The notes beneath the pieces were generated by a model. The model saw only the letters and a program-made list of their open reading frames with translations. It did no database searches and had not been told where the DNA came from. 64,000 bases of DNA from Nocardioides piscis (GTDB taxonomy: Bacteria; Actinomycetota; Actinomycetes; Propionibacteriales; Nocardioidaceae): NCBI RefSeq assembly GCF_011300215.1, contig NZ_CP049866.1, forward strand, positions 310,001 through 374,000. Reading direction: 5' to 3'. Positions 42,295-52,601 of this stretch are shown piece after piece (position 1 is the stretch's first letter; every line of letters starts with the position of its first letter). The translations under genes and the position numbers were made by a program.

Positions 42295-44004
42295 GTGACC
42301 CCACCCGCATCCAGCGCCGTACGGCGGCGCACGATCCTGGCCGGCACCGCCGCCGCCGGCACCACCACCGCCCTCGCGACCACTGTCGCCAACCCGGCCG
42401 GGGCCGAGGCAGCGCGCCGCGAAGTCTTCGCACACGGTGTCGCCTCCGGCGACCCGATGCCCGACCGGGTGGTGCTGTGGACCCGCGTCACGCCGACCAG
42501 GGACGCCACCCCCGGCTCGGGCAAGGGGCCGCGGGTGAGCGTGCAGTGGGAGGTCGCGACCGACCGCCGCTTCCGCAAGGTCGTCCGCCGCGGTGAGGTC
42601 GTCACCAGCAAGAGCCGCGACCACACCGTCAAGGTCGACGCGACGCGGCTCAAGCCCGCCCGGTGGTACTACTACCGCTTCACCTGCAAGGGCCAGCACA
42701 GCCCCGTCGGCCGCACCCGCACCGCCCCGGCCGACAACGCCACCCCCGCCAACCTGCGGTTCGGTGTCGTCTCCTGCGCCAACCTGCAGGCGGGCTGGTT
42801 CAGCGCCTACCGGCACCTCGCTCGACGCGACGACCTGCACGCGGTGATCCACCTCGGCGACTACCTCTACGAATACGCGCCGGGCGAATACGGCTATGGG
42901 CAGAAGGACGTCGACGTCCGCCCTCACGTCCCCGCGCGCGAGATGGTCGCGTTGGGCGACTACCGCCAGCGGCACGCGCAGTACAAGCAGGACCCCGACC
43001 TCCAGGACCTGCACGCGAGATATCCCTTCATCGTCACCTGGGACGACCACGAGTCGACCAACGACGCCCACAAGGACGGCGCAGAGAACCACCAGCCCGA
43101 CGAGGGCGACTGGGCAGCCCGCCGAGCGCGAGCCCACCGTGCCTATGACGAGTGGATGCCGGTGCGGCTCAACGACACCGCCCGGCTCGGCGACGGCACC
43201 CGGCTCTTCCGCGAGCTGAGGTTCGGCAAGCTCGCGCAGCTGAGCATGCTCGACCTGCGCACCTATCGCGACGAGCAGGTCGCGACCGCCGCCCCGACAC
43301 CGGTCCCGAGCCTGGAGGCGAAGGTCAGTGATCCCGACCGGACGATCGCCGGCCGCGCGCAGCTCGACTGGCTCAACCGGTCGCTGCGTCGGGCCAAGCC
43401 ACAGTGGAAGATCGTCGGCAACCCGGTGATGATCGCGCCTGTGACCTTCGCCCAGGTGCCCACCGAGCTCGTCGACCCGGTCAACGACGTCACCGGCATC
43501 CTGCCCCGCGACGGTGCGCCCTACAACGTCGACCAGTGGGACGGCTACACCGACGACCGGCGCGAGGTCTTCGCCGGGATCCGCGACCGGCGGCTGCGCG
43601 ACGTCGTCTTCCTCACCGGCGACATCCACTCCGGCTGGGCGTGCGACCTGCCGCTGGATGCCGCCACCTATCCCGCCAGCGAGTCCGCCGGGGTGGAGTT
43701 CGTCTGCACCTCGGTCACGTCCAACAACCTCAAGGACATCACCGGCGCCCCCTCGCGCACCGCGTCCTTGGCAGTGGAGGCCACGATCATGGCGAACAAC
43801 CGACACGTGAAATATCTGAACTTCGACGACCACGGCTTCTCGGTCTTCGACCTGACCCCGGCCCGCGCCCAGATGGACTACTTCGTCATCGGGGACCGTG
43901 CCGATCCGAAGGCCGGCGTCTCCTGGACGGCGTCCTGGGCGACCGAGTCGGGCACCAACCGCGTCGTGCCTGTCGACGCTCCGGTCGGAGGCCGCCATGT
44001 GTGA
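42295..44004 (+). CDS. phoD: Alkaline phosphatase D (PhoD family)
   Basis: A 569-residue exported phosphodiesterase/phosphatase. A twin-arginine signal (RRRTILAG) at the N-terminus indicates folded export, needed for the Fe/Ca cofactor. The N-terminal PhoD domain (FAHGVASGDPMPDRVVLWTRV) is followed by the metallophosphatase core: FGVVSCANLQAGWF, HLGDYLYEYAPGEYG, TWDDHESTND and LTGDIHSGWA. The gene ends seven bases inside the next one, so the two form an operon. Phosphate regulation is likely by family, but no PhoP box was identified. Confidence 0.92.
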   Translation: MTPPASSAVRRRTILAGTAAAGTTTALATTVANPAGAEAARREVFAHGVASGDPMPDRVVLWTRVTPTRDATPGSGKGPRVSVQWEVATDRRFRKVVRRGEVVTSKSRDHTVKVDATRLKPARWYYYRFTCKGQHSPVGRTRTAPADNATPANLRFGVVSCANLQAGWFSAYRHLARRDDLHAVIHLGDYLYEYAPGEYGYGQKDVDVRPHVPAREMVALGDYRQRHAQYKQDPDLQDLHARYPFIVTWDDHESTNDAHKDGAENHQPDEGDWAARRARAHRAYDEWMPVRLNDTARLGDGTRLFRELRFGKLAQLSMLDLRTYRDEQVATAAPTPVPSLEAKVSDPDRTIAGRAQLDWLNRSLRRAKPQWKIVGNPVMIAPVTFAQVPTELVDPVNDVTGILPRDGAPYNVDQWDGYTDDRREVFAGIRDRRLRDVVFLTGDIHSGWACDLPLDAATYPASESAGVEFVCTSVTSNNLKDITGAPSRTASLAVEATIMANNRHVKYLNFDDHGFSVFDLTPARAQMDYFVIGDRADPKAGVSWTASWATESGTNRVVPVDAPVGGRHV

Positions 44005-45298
44005 GACCCGGTCGACCGCGTTCGCCAGCGGCCTGACGGAGATCCGCACCGGTCGCCGAACGCTCCTCGCCGCTGCCGGCACCGGCATCGCCCTCTCGAC
44101 CCTCGCCGACTTCGACCCGGCCGAGGCAGCCACGACCCGCAAGCGGGCCTATGTCCTGGTGCTCGACGGCTGCCGCCCGGATGAGATCACCCCGACGCTG
44201 ATGCCGCGCACGAGCGCGCTCCGCGCGGTGGGTCTCAACCATCCCTACGCCTCCTCCGTGCCGATCATGGAGACGCTGCCCAACCACGTGATGATGATGA
44301 CCGGCGTGCGGCCCGACCGCGGCGGCGTCCCGGCCAACGCGATCTTCGACCGCTCGCTCGGCGCGGTCCGCGAGATGGACCAGCCCTCCGACATCAGGAC
44401 CCGCACCGTCATCGAGCGGCTCAACCGGGCCGGGCTGACCACCGGCACGGTGCTGTCGAAGGAATACCTGTACGGCGTCTTCGGCGGCCGCGCCACCCAC
44501 CGCTGGGAGCCGGCGCCGATCGTGCCCGTCTCCGGTCACGCGCCCGACGCGTTCACGATGGACGCCACTCTCGAGATGCTGGCGCAGCACGACCCCCACC
44601 TGATGTTCGTCAACCTCGGCGACATCGACCGGGTCGGCCACACCGACCTCACCGGCCCGCTCGGTCTCAAGGCGCTGCGCCAAGCAGCGCTGGCGACGAC
44701 CGACGCCCAGGTCGGCCGCTTCGTCGACGCGCTGAAGGCGACCGGCAACTGGCGCAGCTCGATCGTCGTCGTCCTGGCCGACCACTCGATGGACTGGTCA
44801 CGACCCGACGCGGTGATCAGCCTGTCGCCCGCCCTGGAGGCCGACCCCCTGCTCACCGGCAAGGTCCAGATCGCCGACAACGGCGGTGCCGACCTGCTCT
44901 ACTTCACCGGCCCCGCGGCCGAGCGCGACGCCGCAGTGGCGCGGATGATCGCCATCGCCAAGGCCACGCCCGGCGTCCTCGGCGCCCACGACCCCAGGCA
45001 GACGAGGTGGCTGCGCACCGGCCCCCTCGGCGGCGACGTCGTCGTGTTCTGCAAGGCGGGCTGGCGCTTCAGCGACCCCTCGGTGCAGTCCAACCCGATC
45101 CCCGGCAACCACGGCCACCCCGCCACGAAGTCGATCCCGTTCTTCATCAGCGGCGGCCACCGGCGCGTGCCCGCCGGGGCCAGCCGATCGGCGGAGGCAC
45201 GCACGATCGACGTGGCGCCGACGCTCGCCGACTTCTTCGGTGTCGGTGCGCCTCGCGGCGGCTATGACGGACGGTCGCGGCTGCCGCGCCGCGCCTGA
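43997..45298 (+). CDS. Alkaline phosphatase-superfamily (nucleotide pyrophosphatase-like) exported protein
   Basis: A 433-residue enzyme of the phosphodiesterase/nucleotide pyrophosphatase group. RRTLLAAAGTG and a hydrophobic stretch form a Tat-like signal. The metal-binding residues are in VLVLDGCRPDEI, METLPNHVMMMTG (nucleophilic Thr region), FVNLGDIDRVGH and VVLADHSMDW, with a late NHGHPA. It overlaps phoD by eight bp and is probably translated with it, suggesting joint phosphate scavenging. Confidence 0.87.
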   Translation: MCETRSTAFASGLTEIRTGRRTLLAAAGTGIALSTLADFDPAEAATTRKRAYVLVLDGCRPDEITPTLMPRTSALRAVGLNHPYASSVPIMETLPNHVMMMTGVRPDRGGVPANAIFDRSLGAVREMDQPSDIRTRTVIERLNRAGLTTGTVLSKEYLYGVFGGRATHRWEPAPIVPVSGHAPDAFTMDATLEMLAQHDPHLMFVNLGDIDRVGHTDLTGPLGLKALRQAALATTDAQVGRFVDALKATGNWRSSIVVVLADHSMDWSRPDAVISLSPALEADPLLTGKVQIADNGGADLLYFTGPAAERDAAVARMIAIAKATPGVLGAHDPRQTRWLRTGPLGGDVVVFCKAGWRFSDPSVQSNPIPGNHGHPATKSIPFFISGGHRRVPAGASRSAEARTIDVAPTLADFFGVGAPRGGYDGRSRLPRRA

Positions 45299-45308
45299 GG
45301 CGAGCGGG

Positions 45309-47282
45309 TCAGCCCTCGGCGAGCCTCGCGAGGGCCTTGCGCACCAGCGCCCCGTCGGTCGTCGTCCACATCGGCGGCAGCGACGACTTGAGGAATCCGC
45401 CATACCTCGCCGTCGCCAGCCGCGGATCGAGTATGGCGACGACACCCCGGTCGCTCGTGGTGCGGATCAATCGGCCGGCCCCCTGTGCCAGGAGCAGGGC
45501 GGCATGGGTGGCCGCGACCTGCATGAAGCCGTTGCCGCCGGCCCTGTCGGCGGCCCGCTGGCGCGCTGACATCAGCGGGTCGTCGGGGCGCGGGAAGGGG
45601 ATCCGGTCGATCAGCACCAGCTGGCAGGTCTCCCCCGGGACGTCGAGCCCCTGCCACAGCGACAGGGTGCCGAACAGGCAGGTGTGGGGGTCCTCGACGA
45701 ACTGCTTGGCCAGCTCGGGCAGCTGGGCGTCACCCTGGGCAAGGGTCGTGAGGTGGGGCAACCGCTCGCGCACCGTCTCGGCTGCGGCCTCGGCCGCCCG
45801 ACGCGACGAGAACAGGCCGAGCGTGCGGCCGCCCGCGGCGTCGACGAGCTCGCAGATCTCGTCGAGCTGGGCCTTCACCAGCCCGTCGCGGCCGGGCGGC
45901 GGCAGGTGGCGGGCGACGTAGAGGATCGCCTGCTGGCCGTAGTCGAAGGGGGACCCGACGTCGAGGCCACGCCACGGCAGCACCTCGGCGGACCGGGACG
46001 AGCCGTCGCGCTCGCTGGGCTTGAGGCCGAGCGACCCGGCGACGGCGTCGAAGTCGCCGCCGAGCATCAGCGTCGCGCTGGTGAAGACCACGGTCTTGTC
46101 GGTCAGCAGCTTGTCGCGCATCGGGCCCCAGACCTGGAGCGGGGCGACGTGCAGGCGGGCGGGGATGCGGTCGCGAGCCTCGTTGAGCCACAGCACGTCG
46201 CTGTCGAGGTTGGCCGCCATCCGCTCGGCGTGGACGAACACCTCCTGGACCATCCCCTTGGCCTGGGTGCGGCCGGCGTCCGCGTCGCCGCTCGCGTCCT
46301 TGGGATAGCCCGACAGGCACTTGCGGGCCGCGTCGCGCACCAGCGCCAGCGCCTCGGCCAGCTGGTCGGAGAGCTGCTCGATCCGGCCGCCCGAGGTGGC
46401 CTCGATCGCCTCGGCCAGGGTGCCGGCGGCCTCGTCGAGGGCGTCGGCGGCGTCGTCCTCGACCCAGCGCTGGGAGCGGCGGGCTGCGCGCTCGACGTCG
46501 TTGACCGCGAGCTCGTCGGTGGCTGCCTGGGTGACCCGCGCGGTCAGCTCGTGGGCCTCGTCGATCACGACCGCGTCGTAGTCGGGAATCATCGGCACCC
46601 CCTCGATCGCGTCGATCGCGAGCAGGGAGTGGTTGGTGATGATCAGGTGGGAGCGCTGTGCCTTCTCGCGCGCCAGCTCGGCGAAGCACTCGGTCGCGAA
46701 CGGGCAGCGGCTCGCGCCGAGGCACTCCCGGTGGCTGACGCTGACCTGGCGCCACTCCCGGTCGGTGTGGCGCGGGGCGTTGTCGCGCTCGCCCGAGCCA
46801 CCCTTCTCGGTCTCCTTCTCCGCCCAGGCCCGCAGCTCGAGCACCTTCTCGGCCATCGACCCGACCGGGGCCTCGACCAGCGCGCCCTGGTCGTCGGGCA
46901 CGCCCTCACGGATGCGGTGGAGGCAGGCGTAGTTGCTGCGGCCCTTGAGCACGGCATAGCTCGCGTCGACCTGGTCGCCGATCGCCTCGACCAGCCGCGG
47001 GATGTCGCGCTCGACCAGCTGGTGCTGGAGCGCGAGGGTCGCCGTGGCGACCACGACCCGGTCGTGGTGGAGCAGGCTCGGGACGAGGTAGGCCAGCGAC
47101 TTGCCGGTGCCGGTGCCGGCCTGGACGAGGAGGTGCTTCTCCTTGGCCAGCGCGTCGGTGACGGCCTCCGCCATCTGGATCTGACCGGCGCGCTCCTGGC
47201 CGCCGAGCGCCGTGACCGCAGCAGCGAGCACCCCGGCCACGTCCGGGGCCTCGGTCACACGCTTCTCGGCGGTCTCAGGCAC
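45309..47282 (-). CDS. dinG: ATP-dependent DNA helicase, DinG/XPD family
   Basis: A 657-residue superfamily II helicase. Walker A is AGTGTGKS (in LLVQAGTGTGKSLAYL), Walker B/DEAH is VVIDEAHEL, and the C-terminal motifs include LFGTLSLWQGLDVPG and QGAGRLIRT. The iron-sulfur Cys are in NYACLHRI and HRECLGASRCPFATECF. The family unwinds forked DNA and R-loops during repair. It starts at GTG 47282. No SOS box was found in the 88 bp upstream, so damage control is not evident. Confidence 0.93.
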   Translation of the reverse strand: MPETAEKRVTEAPDVAGVLAAAVTALGGQERAGQIQMAEAVTDALAKEKHLLVQAGTGTGKSLAYLVPSLLHHDRVVVATATLALQHQLVERDIPRLVEAIGDQVDASYAVLKGRSNYACLHRIREGVPDDQGALVEAPVGSMAEKVLELRAWAEKETEKGGSGERDNAPRHTDREWRQVSVSHRECLGASRCPFATECFAELAREKAQRSHLIITNHSLLAIDAIEGVPMIPDYDAVVIDEAHELTARVTQAATDELAVNDVERAARRSQRWVEDDAADALDEAAGTLAEAIEATSGGRIEQLSDQLAEALALVRDAARKCLSGYPKDASGDADAGRTQAKGMVQEVFVHAERMAANLDSDVLWLNEARDRIPARLHVAPLQVWGPMRDKLLTDKTVVFTSATLMLGGDFDAVAGSLGLKPSERDGSSRSAEVLPWRGLDVGSPFDYGQQAILYVARHLPPPGRDGLVKAQLDEICELVDAAGGRTLGLFSSRRAAEAAAETVRERLPHLTTLAQGDAQLPELAKQFVEDPHTCLFGTLSLWQGLDVPGETCQLVLIDRIPFPRPDDPLMSARQRAADRAGGNGFMQVAATHAALLLAQGAGRLIRTTSDRGVVAILDPRLATARYGGFLKSSLPPMWTTTDGALVRKALARLAEG

Positions 47283-47370
47283 CCGAGCACCCTATGTGGC
47301 CGCACCGACACATCGACGTACGGCGTCAGCGGCTCGACTTCTCGTGCCGCCGCACGCGTGGAGCCAGACG

Positions 47371-49664
47371 TCAGATGACAGCGCCGGAGTCGTCGGGCTC
47401 GCGGACGACCCGCTCCTTCTTGACCCGGCTCATCGGCCACTTGTCCTGGAGGTAGGTCAGCAGCGGGGTCGCGGTGAAGACCGACGAATAGGTTCCGACG
47501 ATCAGACCGATCAGCAGGGCGATCGCGAAGTCGCGCAGCGAGTCGCCGCCGAGGACGGCGAGCGCGGCCAGGATGAACATCGTGCCGAGGCCGGTGTTGA
47601 CGGTTCGCGGCATCGTCTCGATCGACGCCCGGTTGGCCATCGCGTTGAACGCATCCTCCGGCTTGGAGCCGTGCCATCGCTCACGGATGCGGTCGAAGAC
47701 GACCACCGTGTCGTTGACCGACAGACCGATGATGGTCATCGCCGCAGCCAGGAAGATGCCGTCGATCGGCTTCTGCAGCCAGGCGAACACGCCCACCACG
47801 ATCACCACGTCGTGCGCCATCGCCACGACGGCGGCGACACCGAAGGTCCACTTGAAGCGGAAGGCGAGATAGAGCAGCTGTACGGCGAGCGCGATCCCGA
47901 AGGCGATCAGAGCCTTGTCCCGCAGCTCCTGGCCCAGCGAGGCGCCGATCGTCTGGTCGTCCTCCTTGGTCACCTCTCCACCGATCTCCCGGAGCGCGTC
48001 CTCGATCTGCTGCTCCTCGTCGTCGGTGATCTCGCCGGTCCGGATGGTGAAGTCGGCGGTGTCGGCCTCCTGGACGACAGCCTCGAAGCCGGCGTCGGAG
48101 ACGGCGGCGCGCGCGTCGTCGATCGAGACCTCCTTGCTCACCGAGTAGTCGAGCTGACGACCGCCGCTGAACTCGACGCCCAGGTTGAGGCCCTGCGTCA
48201 CGATGCCGGTCACGGCCAGCACCAGGGCAGCACCGGAGATCCCGAGCCACATGCGGCGCTTGCCCATGATGTCGAAGTCCTTGCTGTCCAACCACTGGCG
48301 CACCTTGCCGATGTTGCCCAGGCCGCTGACGGCCGGGCGCTGCTCGACAGCCTTGTTGGACACGGCGAGCTCGGAGAGCACGCGGGCGATGATCAGCGCC
48401 GAGATCATGGAGGCGATGACACCGATGGAGAGGGTGACACCGAAACCCTTGATCGGGCCGGACCCGAGCAGGAACAGCAGCGCCGCGGCGAGGAGGGTGG
48501 TGACGTTGGAGTCGATGATCGCCGACCAGGCCTTGTTGAAGCCGACCATCAGGGCGCGCCGGAGGCCGGCCGAGGGATATTCGGCATATTCCTCCCGCGC
48601 TCGTTCGAAGACGAGCACGTTGGCGTCGATCGCCATGCCGATGGCCAGCACGAAGCCGGCGAGGCCCGGCAGGGTCAGCGTCGAGTCGAGCGCGAGCAGC
48701 ATGGCGTAGGCCAGGAGCGCGTAGGACGCCAGCGCCATCGTGGCCATGGCGCCGACCAGGCGATAGACCACGATGATGAACAGCCCGGTGAGGATGAGGC
48801 CGATGATGCCGGCCTCGATGGAGGCGTCGATGGCCTCCGCGCCGAGCGTCGGGCCGACCAGCCGGTCGGAGATCAGGTCGAGCTCGAGGGGCAGGGCGCC
48901 ACCCTCGATCAGCGCCGCGAGCTCGGTCGCGCTGTCGAGGGTGAAGTCACCGGTGATGTCGGTGCCGCCGCCGGTGATGCCGACTTTGCATCCGACGTCG
49001 GCGACGACGCCCGGTGAGGTGATGACCTTGCCGTCGAGGACGATCGCCGAGCGCCGCTTGGCGTCACCGGGGGTGCGCACGCGGCCTCAGCGGTCAGCTT
49101 CTCCCACGCGTCGGCACCGGTGCCGTTGAACTCCAAGGAGACGGCCCAGCCGACCTCGTTCTCCCGCTGGACTGCGTCCGCGCCGGTGATCTCGTCGCCC
49201 TGCAGGACCGAGGGGCCGATCTCGATCGGGCTGCCGTCCTCGTCGGGCAGGACCTGGTTGTCCTTCTTGCTGGGCTCGGCATCCGGGCTGTCGGCCAGGG
49301 CGATGACCGGGTGCACGCTCAGCTGGGCGGTCTGGCCGATCCGCTCCTCGGCCTCGGCCGCCTCCTCGTCGTTGGTGACGCCGGGCAGCTCGACCAGGAT
49401 CCGGTCGTCACCCTGCTTGATCAGCGTGGACTCGGCGACACCGAGGGCGTCGACGCGGCCGCGAAGGACCTCGACGGTCTTGTCGACGTTCTCCGACGTC
49501 GCCTCGGTCGTCTCCGTGCCCTCGGCCTGGAAGACGAACTGGGCTCCACCGCGCAGGTCGAGGCCGAGGTTGGGCTTCCGGTCCAGGGCGAGGGCCAGAC
49601 AGCCGGCGAGGAGACCGAGGACGAGGAGGAACCGAACGAGCGCACCGCGTGACATGCGCGACAT
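47371..49664 (-). CDS. secDF: Fused protein-export subunit SecDF, one frameshift
   Basis: SecD and SecF in one polypeptide of about 764 residues, which uses the proton gradient to pull exported proteins through SecYEG. The SecD part starts at ATG 49664 with a membrane helix and PNLGLDLRGGAQFVFQ; the frame changes at the G run 49069-49073 (one missing base) and continues with SAIVLDGKV, then TLTLPGLAGFVLAIGMAIDANVLVFER. The SecF part begins at about 48280 with FDIMGKRRMWLGISG, then VEFSGGRQLDYSV and GLSVNDTVVVFDRIRE. Twelve membrane segments fit. A frameshift in a gene of this importance points to a sequencing error. Confidence 0.9.
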
Positions 49665-49712
49665 CCTCCACCACGGGTGGTGAGGGGCCGAATCGCCCCC
49701 GAGAGTTGGACG

Positions 49713-51257
49713 TCAGGGGACGGGGTAGGCCGCCAGGTCGCTGGCGAGGTCGGCGTTGGCACGGCCCCGCACCCGGGTCCCGTCGCCGGTGTGCTCGAGC
49801 GAGTCGATCTCGCCCTGCTGGTGGAGCCGGTTGAGCAGGTCGCCGCGCTCATAGGGCAGCAGCGCGTCGAAGGCGACGCTCGGGCGGGGCAGCTCGGCCT
49901 CGATCGCGGCCAGTGCCTCCTCGATGCCTTCGCCGGTCTTGGCGCTCACCACGACGCTGTGCGGCTCGCGGGCGCGCAGGCGACTGATCACGAGCGGATC
50001 GGCCGCGTCTGCCTTGTTGATCACCACCAGCTCGGGGACCTTGGAGGCGTCGATGTCGGCGAGCACCTCGCGCACCGCGGCCAGCTGGCCCTCGGGGTCG
50101 GGGTGGGAGCCGTCGACGACGTGCAGGATCAGGTCGGAGTCGGCGACCTCCTCCAGGGTCGAGCGGAACGCCTCGACGAGCTGGTGTGGCAGGTGGCGCA
50201 CGAAGCCGACCGTGTCGGACATCGTGTAGATGCGGCCGTCCTTGGTCGTCGTACGCCGAGTGGTCGGGTCGAGCGTCGCGAACAGGGAGTCCTCGACGAG
50301 CACCCCGGCGTCGGTCAGCCGGTTGAGGATCGAGGACTTGCCGGCGTTGGTGTAGCCCGCGATCGAGACGCTCGGGATGTGGTTGCGACGTCGTTCCTGC
50401 CGCTTGGTCTCGCGGGTGCCCTTCATCTCCTTGAGCTCGCGACGCAGCTTGGCGATCTTGGTGTTGATCCGCCGTCGGTCGGTCTCGATCTTGGTCTCAC
50501 CGGGGCCACGGCCACCGATGCCCTCACCGCCGGAGACCCGGCCGCCGGCCTGGCGCGACAGGTTGCCACCCCAGCCACGGAGCCGCTGCTTCATGTAGCT
50601 CAGCTGCGCCAGCTCGACCTGCGCCTGGCCCTCCTTGGACTTGGCGTGCTGGGCGAAGATGTCGAGGATCAGGCCGGTGCGGTCGATCGCCTTGACCTTG
50701 AGCTTGTCCTCGAGGTTGCGCAGCTGGCTGGGCGCCAGGTCGCCGTCGAGGATCACCGTGTCGGCGCCGGTGGCCTGGACTATCTCGCGCAGGCCGTCGA
50801 CCTTGCCGCGACCGATGAAGGTCGCCGGGTCGGGCGTCTGGCGTCGTTGATAGATCGCGTCGAGCACCTCGGAGCCGGCCGTCTCGGCCAGCAGCGCCAG
50901 CTCGGCCATCGAGTTCTCGGCGTCCTCGACCGTGCCCTCGGTCCAGACCCCGACGAGGATGACCTTCTCCAGCCGCAGCTGGCGATATTCGACCTCGGTG
51001 ATGTCCTCGAGCTCGGTGCGCAGGCCGGCGACGCGGCGCAGGGCGTGCCTCGCGGCCAGGTCCTGCTCGCCGGTGGTGAGCTCGTCGCCGACCTCCTCCG
51101 GGTCGGGACCGTCGGGCGAGACGAGCTCGTCGTCATAGCCCGACTCGAAGTCGTCGTCGAGGTCGTCGGCGTCGAGCTCGATGTCCTGGGCGTCGTCGTT
51201 CCACGCGCGGGTGGCGGCCAGCTCACGGTCGAGGTTGAAGTCTCGTGCGTTCGTCAT
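49713..51257 (-). CDS. hflX: Ribosome-associated GTPase HflX
   Basis: A 514-residue GTPase that binds the 50S subunit and rescues stalled or stress-damaged ribosomes. The N-terminal domain has LVGVWTEG and FIGRGKVDGLREIV; a glycine-rich linker GGRVSGGEGIGGRGPGETKIE leads to a coiled coil and the G domain with SIAGYTNAGKSSILNRL (Walker A), DTVGFVRHLPHQLVEAFRST (G3) and VINKAD (G4). The first 60 residues are acidic and extra to the core family. ATG 51257 start. Confidence 0.95.
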   Translation of the reverse strand: MTNARDFNLDRELAATRAWNDDAQDIELDADDLDDDFESGYDDELVSPDGPDPEEVGDELTTGEQDLAARHALRRVAGLRTELEDITEVEYRQLRLEKVILVGVWTEGTVEDAENSMAELALLAETAGSEVLDAIYQRRQTPDPATFIGRGKVDGLREIVQATGADTVILDGDLAPSQLRNLEDKLKVKAIDRTGLILDIFAQHAKSKEGQAQVELAQLSYMKQRLRGWGGNLSRQAGGRVSGGEGIGGRGPGETKIETDRRRINTKIAKLRRELKEMKGTRETKRQERRRNHIPSVSIAGYTNAGKSSILNRLTDAGVLVEDSLFATLDPTTRRTTTKDGRIYTMSDTVGFVRHLPHQLVEAFRSTLEEVADSDLILHVVDGSHPDPEGQLAAVREVLADIDASKVPELVVINKADAADPLVISRLRAREPHSVVVSAKTGEGIEEALAAIEAELPRPSVAFDALLPYERGDLLNRLHQQGEIDSLEHTGDGTRVRGRANADLASDLAAYPVP

Positions 51258-51318
51258 ATGCCGCCCACACTACGGCCCCGTCCTGTCACGGCGAACCCCT
51301 TTTGAGGTGACCTCGTCC

Positions 51319-51903
51319 TCAGGCGATCAGGGCGGCCAGCGCGGGTGCGGCCGCTTCCCGTGGGAGGTGGCCGAGCATCACCAGCTGGGCCAGTCCGTGC
51401 ACCGTGGCCCAGAGTGCCGCCGCGAGTGCCTCCGGGTCACGGCCGGTGAAGCCGTCGACCTGCACCAGCGCCTCGACCTCCGTGGCGAGCAGCTCCTCGT
51501 TGGCCGCGATGAGTGGGGCCATGTCGGCCGACGGCGCGCCGGGCGGGCAGTACTCCGGGTCGAAGACCAGCGCGAACGCCTGGGGGTGGTCGGCGGCATA
51601 CGCGACGTAGGCCGTGCCGAGGGCCCGCACCCGCTCGACCGGTCCCGTGGTCGTCGCCAGTGCTTTCTGCTGGGCCCCGAGCAGCTCGGCCATCGCCCTC
51701 ACTCCGAGGGAGTGCAGGAGGGCTGCTCGGTCGCCGAAGTGGTGGTAGGGCGCGTTGTGGCTGACCCCGGCCCGCCTCGCGACCTCGCGCAGGCTGATCC
51801 GGCCCGCGGGCTGGGTCTCGAGCAGCTCCAGGGCGGCGTCCTCCAGCGCAGTGCGGAGGTTGCCGTGGTGATAGCCGGCCGAAGATCTTGACACGAGCAA
51901 CAT
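51319..51903 (-). CDS. TetR-family transcriptional regulator
   Basis: A 194-residue repressor with an N-terminal helix-turn-helix (ALELLETQPAGRISLREVARRAGVSHNAPYHHFGDRAALL in outline, residues 25-65) and a ligand-binding helical C-terminus of the TetR_C WHG type (LATEVEALVQVDGF, WATVHGLAQLVMLGHL). It diverges from a flavin oxidoreductase with 56 bp between starts; direct repeats there are its likely operator. ATG 51903 start. Confidence 0.88.
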   Translation of the reverse strand: MLLVSRSSAGYHHGNLRTALEDAALELLETQPAGRISLREVARRAGVSHNAPYHHFGDRAALLHSLGVRAMAELLGAQQKALATTTGPVERVRALGTAYVAYAADHPQAFALVFDPEYCPPGAPSADMAPLIAANEELLATEVEALVQVDGFTGRDPEALAAALWATVHGLAQLVMLGHLPREAAAPALAALIA

Positions 51904-51919
51904 CCTAACCCAAAGTGGG

Positions 51920-51947
51920 CACTGTCCAGTTTGTTGACACTGTCCAG
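51920..51947. promoter_or_regulatory. Likely TetR operator: direct repeat of CACTGTCCAG
   Basis: CACTGTCCAG occurs at 51920-51929 and again at 51938-51947, an 18-bp step, with TTGACA (51934-51939) at the start of the second copy. TGTC and GACA within it also form a small dyad. It sits between the divergent TetR and oxidoreductase genes. Confidence 0.5.
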
Positions 51948-51959
51948 ATAGGAACGCTC

Positions 51960-52601
51960 ATGTCCCAGATCCTCGTCGTCGACGGCCATCCCGACCCCGA
52001 CTCGCTCACCGCCGCCACGGCTCGGGCGTATGTCGCCGGCGCGGACGGCCAGGCCATCCTGCTCGCCGTCCGCGACCTCGCCTTCGACCCCGACCTGCGC
52101 GCGGGCTACCGAGCCGCGCAGCCGACCGAACCCGACCTGGCCCGCGCCCGGTCCCTGATCGAGGAGAGCGAGCACATCACGGTGCTCACGCCCGTGTGGT
52201 GGGGCTCGGTGCCGGCAGCACTCAAGGGCTTCTTCGACCGTGCCCTCGACCCGGGCTGGGCCTACCGCTACAACGAGAACGGGCGCCCGGAGGGCCTGCT
52301 CGGCGGCCGTACGGGTCGGCTGGTCGTGCTGGCCGACTCCCCTCGGTGGTATCTCCCCCTCGTCGGAGACACGACGGTCAAGCAGGTGCGCCGCACCACC
52401 CTGGAGTTCTGCGGCATCAAGCCGGTCGCCGTCACCCGCTTCACCGACGTCCGCAGCCAGAGCGAGGCTGAGCGCGTCGCCTGGTTGGGGCGGTGCGCGG
52501 CGCTCGGGGCAGCAGACGCCGATCAGCGTCGTCGCAGCCGCACCGTCCGCGACCGGACGGCCGCGCACGCACCGTCCGACGACGAGACGACCCTCGCGTA
52601 G
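51960..52601 (+). CDS. NAD(P)H-dependent flavin oxidoreductase (flavodoxin-like fold, NQO/KefF type)
   Basis: A 213-residue protein with [21 protein letters not shown] (FMN/FAD binding at the N-terminus), [29 protein letters not shown] and a conserved [14 protein letters not shown] segment, typical of quinone reductases and modulators of drug activity B. It would reduce quinones or nitro compounds with NAD(P)H. The last 25 residues overlap the end of the convergent gene and may be an extension caused by an undetected frameshift. Its divergent TetR gene probably controls it in response to a toxic substrate. Confidence 0.82.
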   Translation: MSQILVVDGHPDPDSLTAATARAYVAGADGQAILLAVRDLAFDPDLRAGYRAAQPTEPDLARARSLIEESEHITVLTPVWWGSVPAALKGFFDRALDPGWAYRYNENGRPEGLLGGRTGRLVVLADSPRWYLPLVGDTTVKQVRRTTLEFCGIKPVAVTRFTDVRSQSEAERVAWLGRCAALGAADADQRRRSRTVRDRTAAHAPSDDETTLA

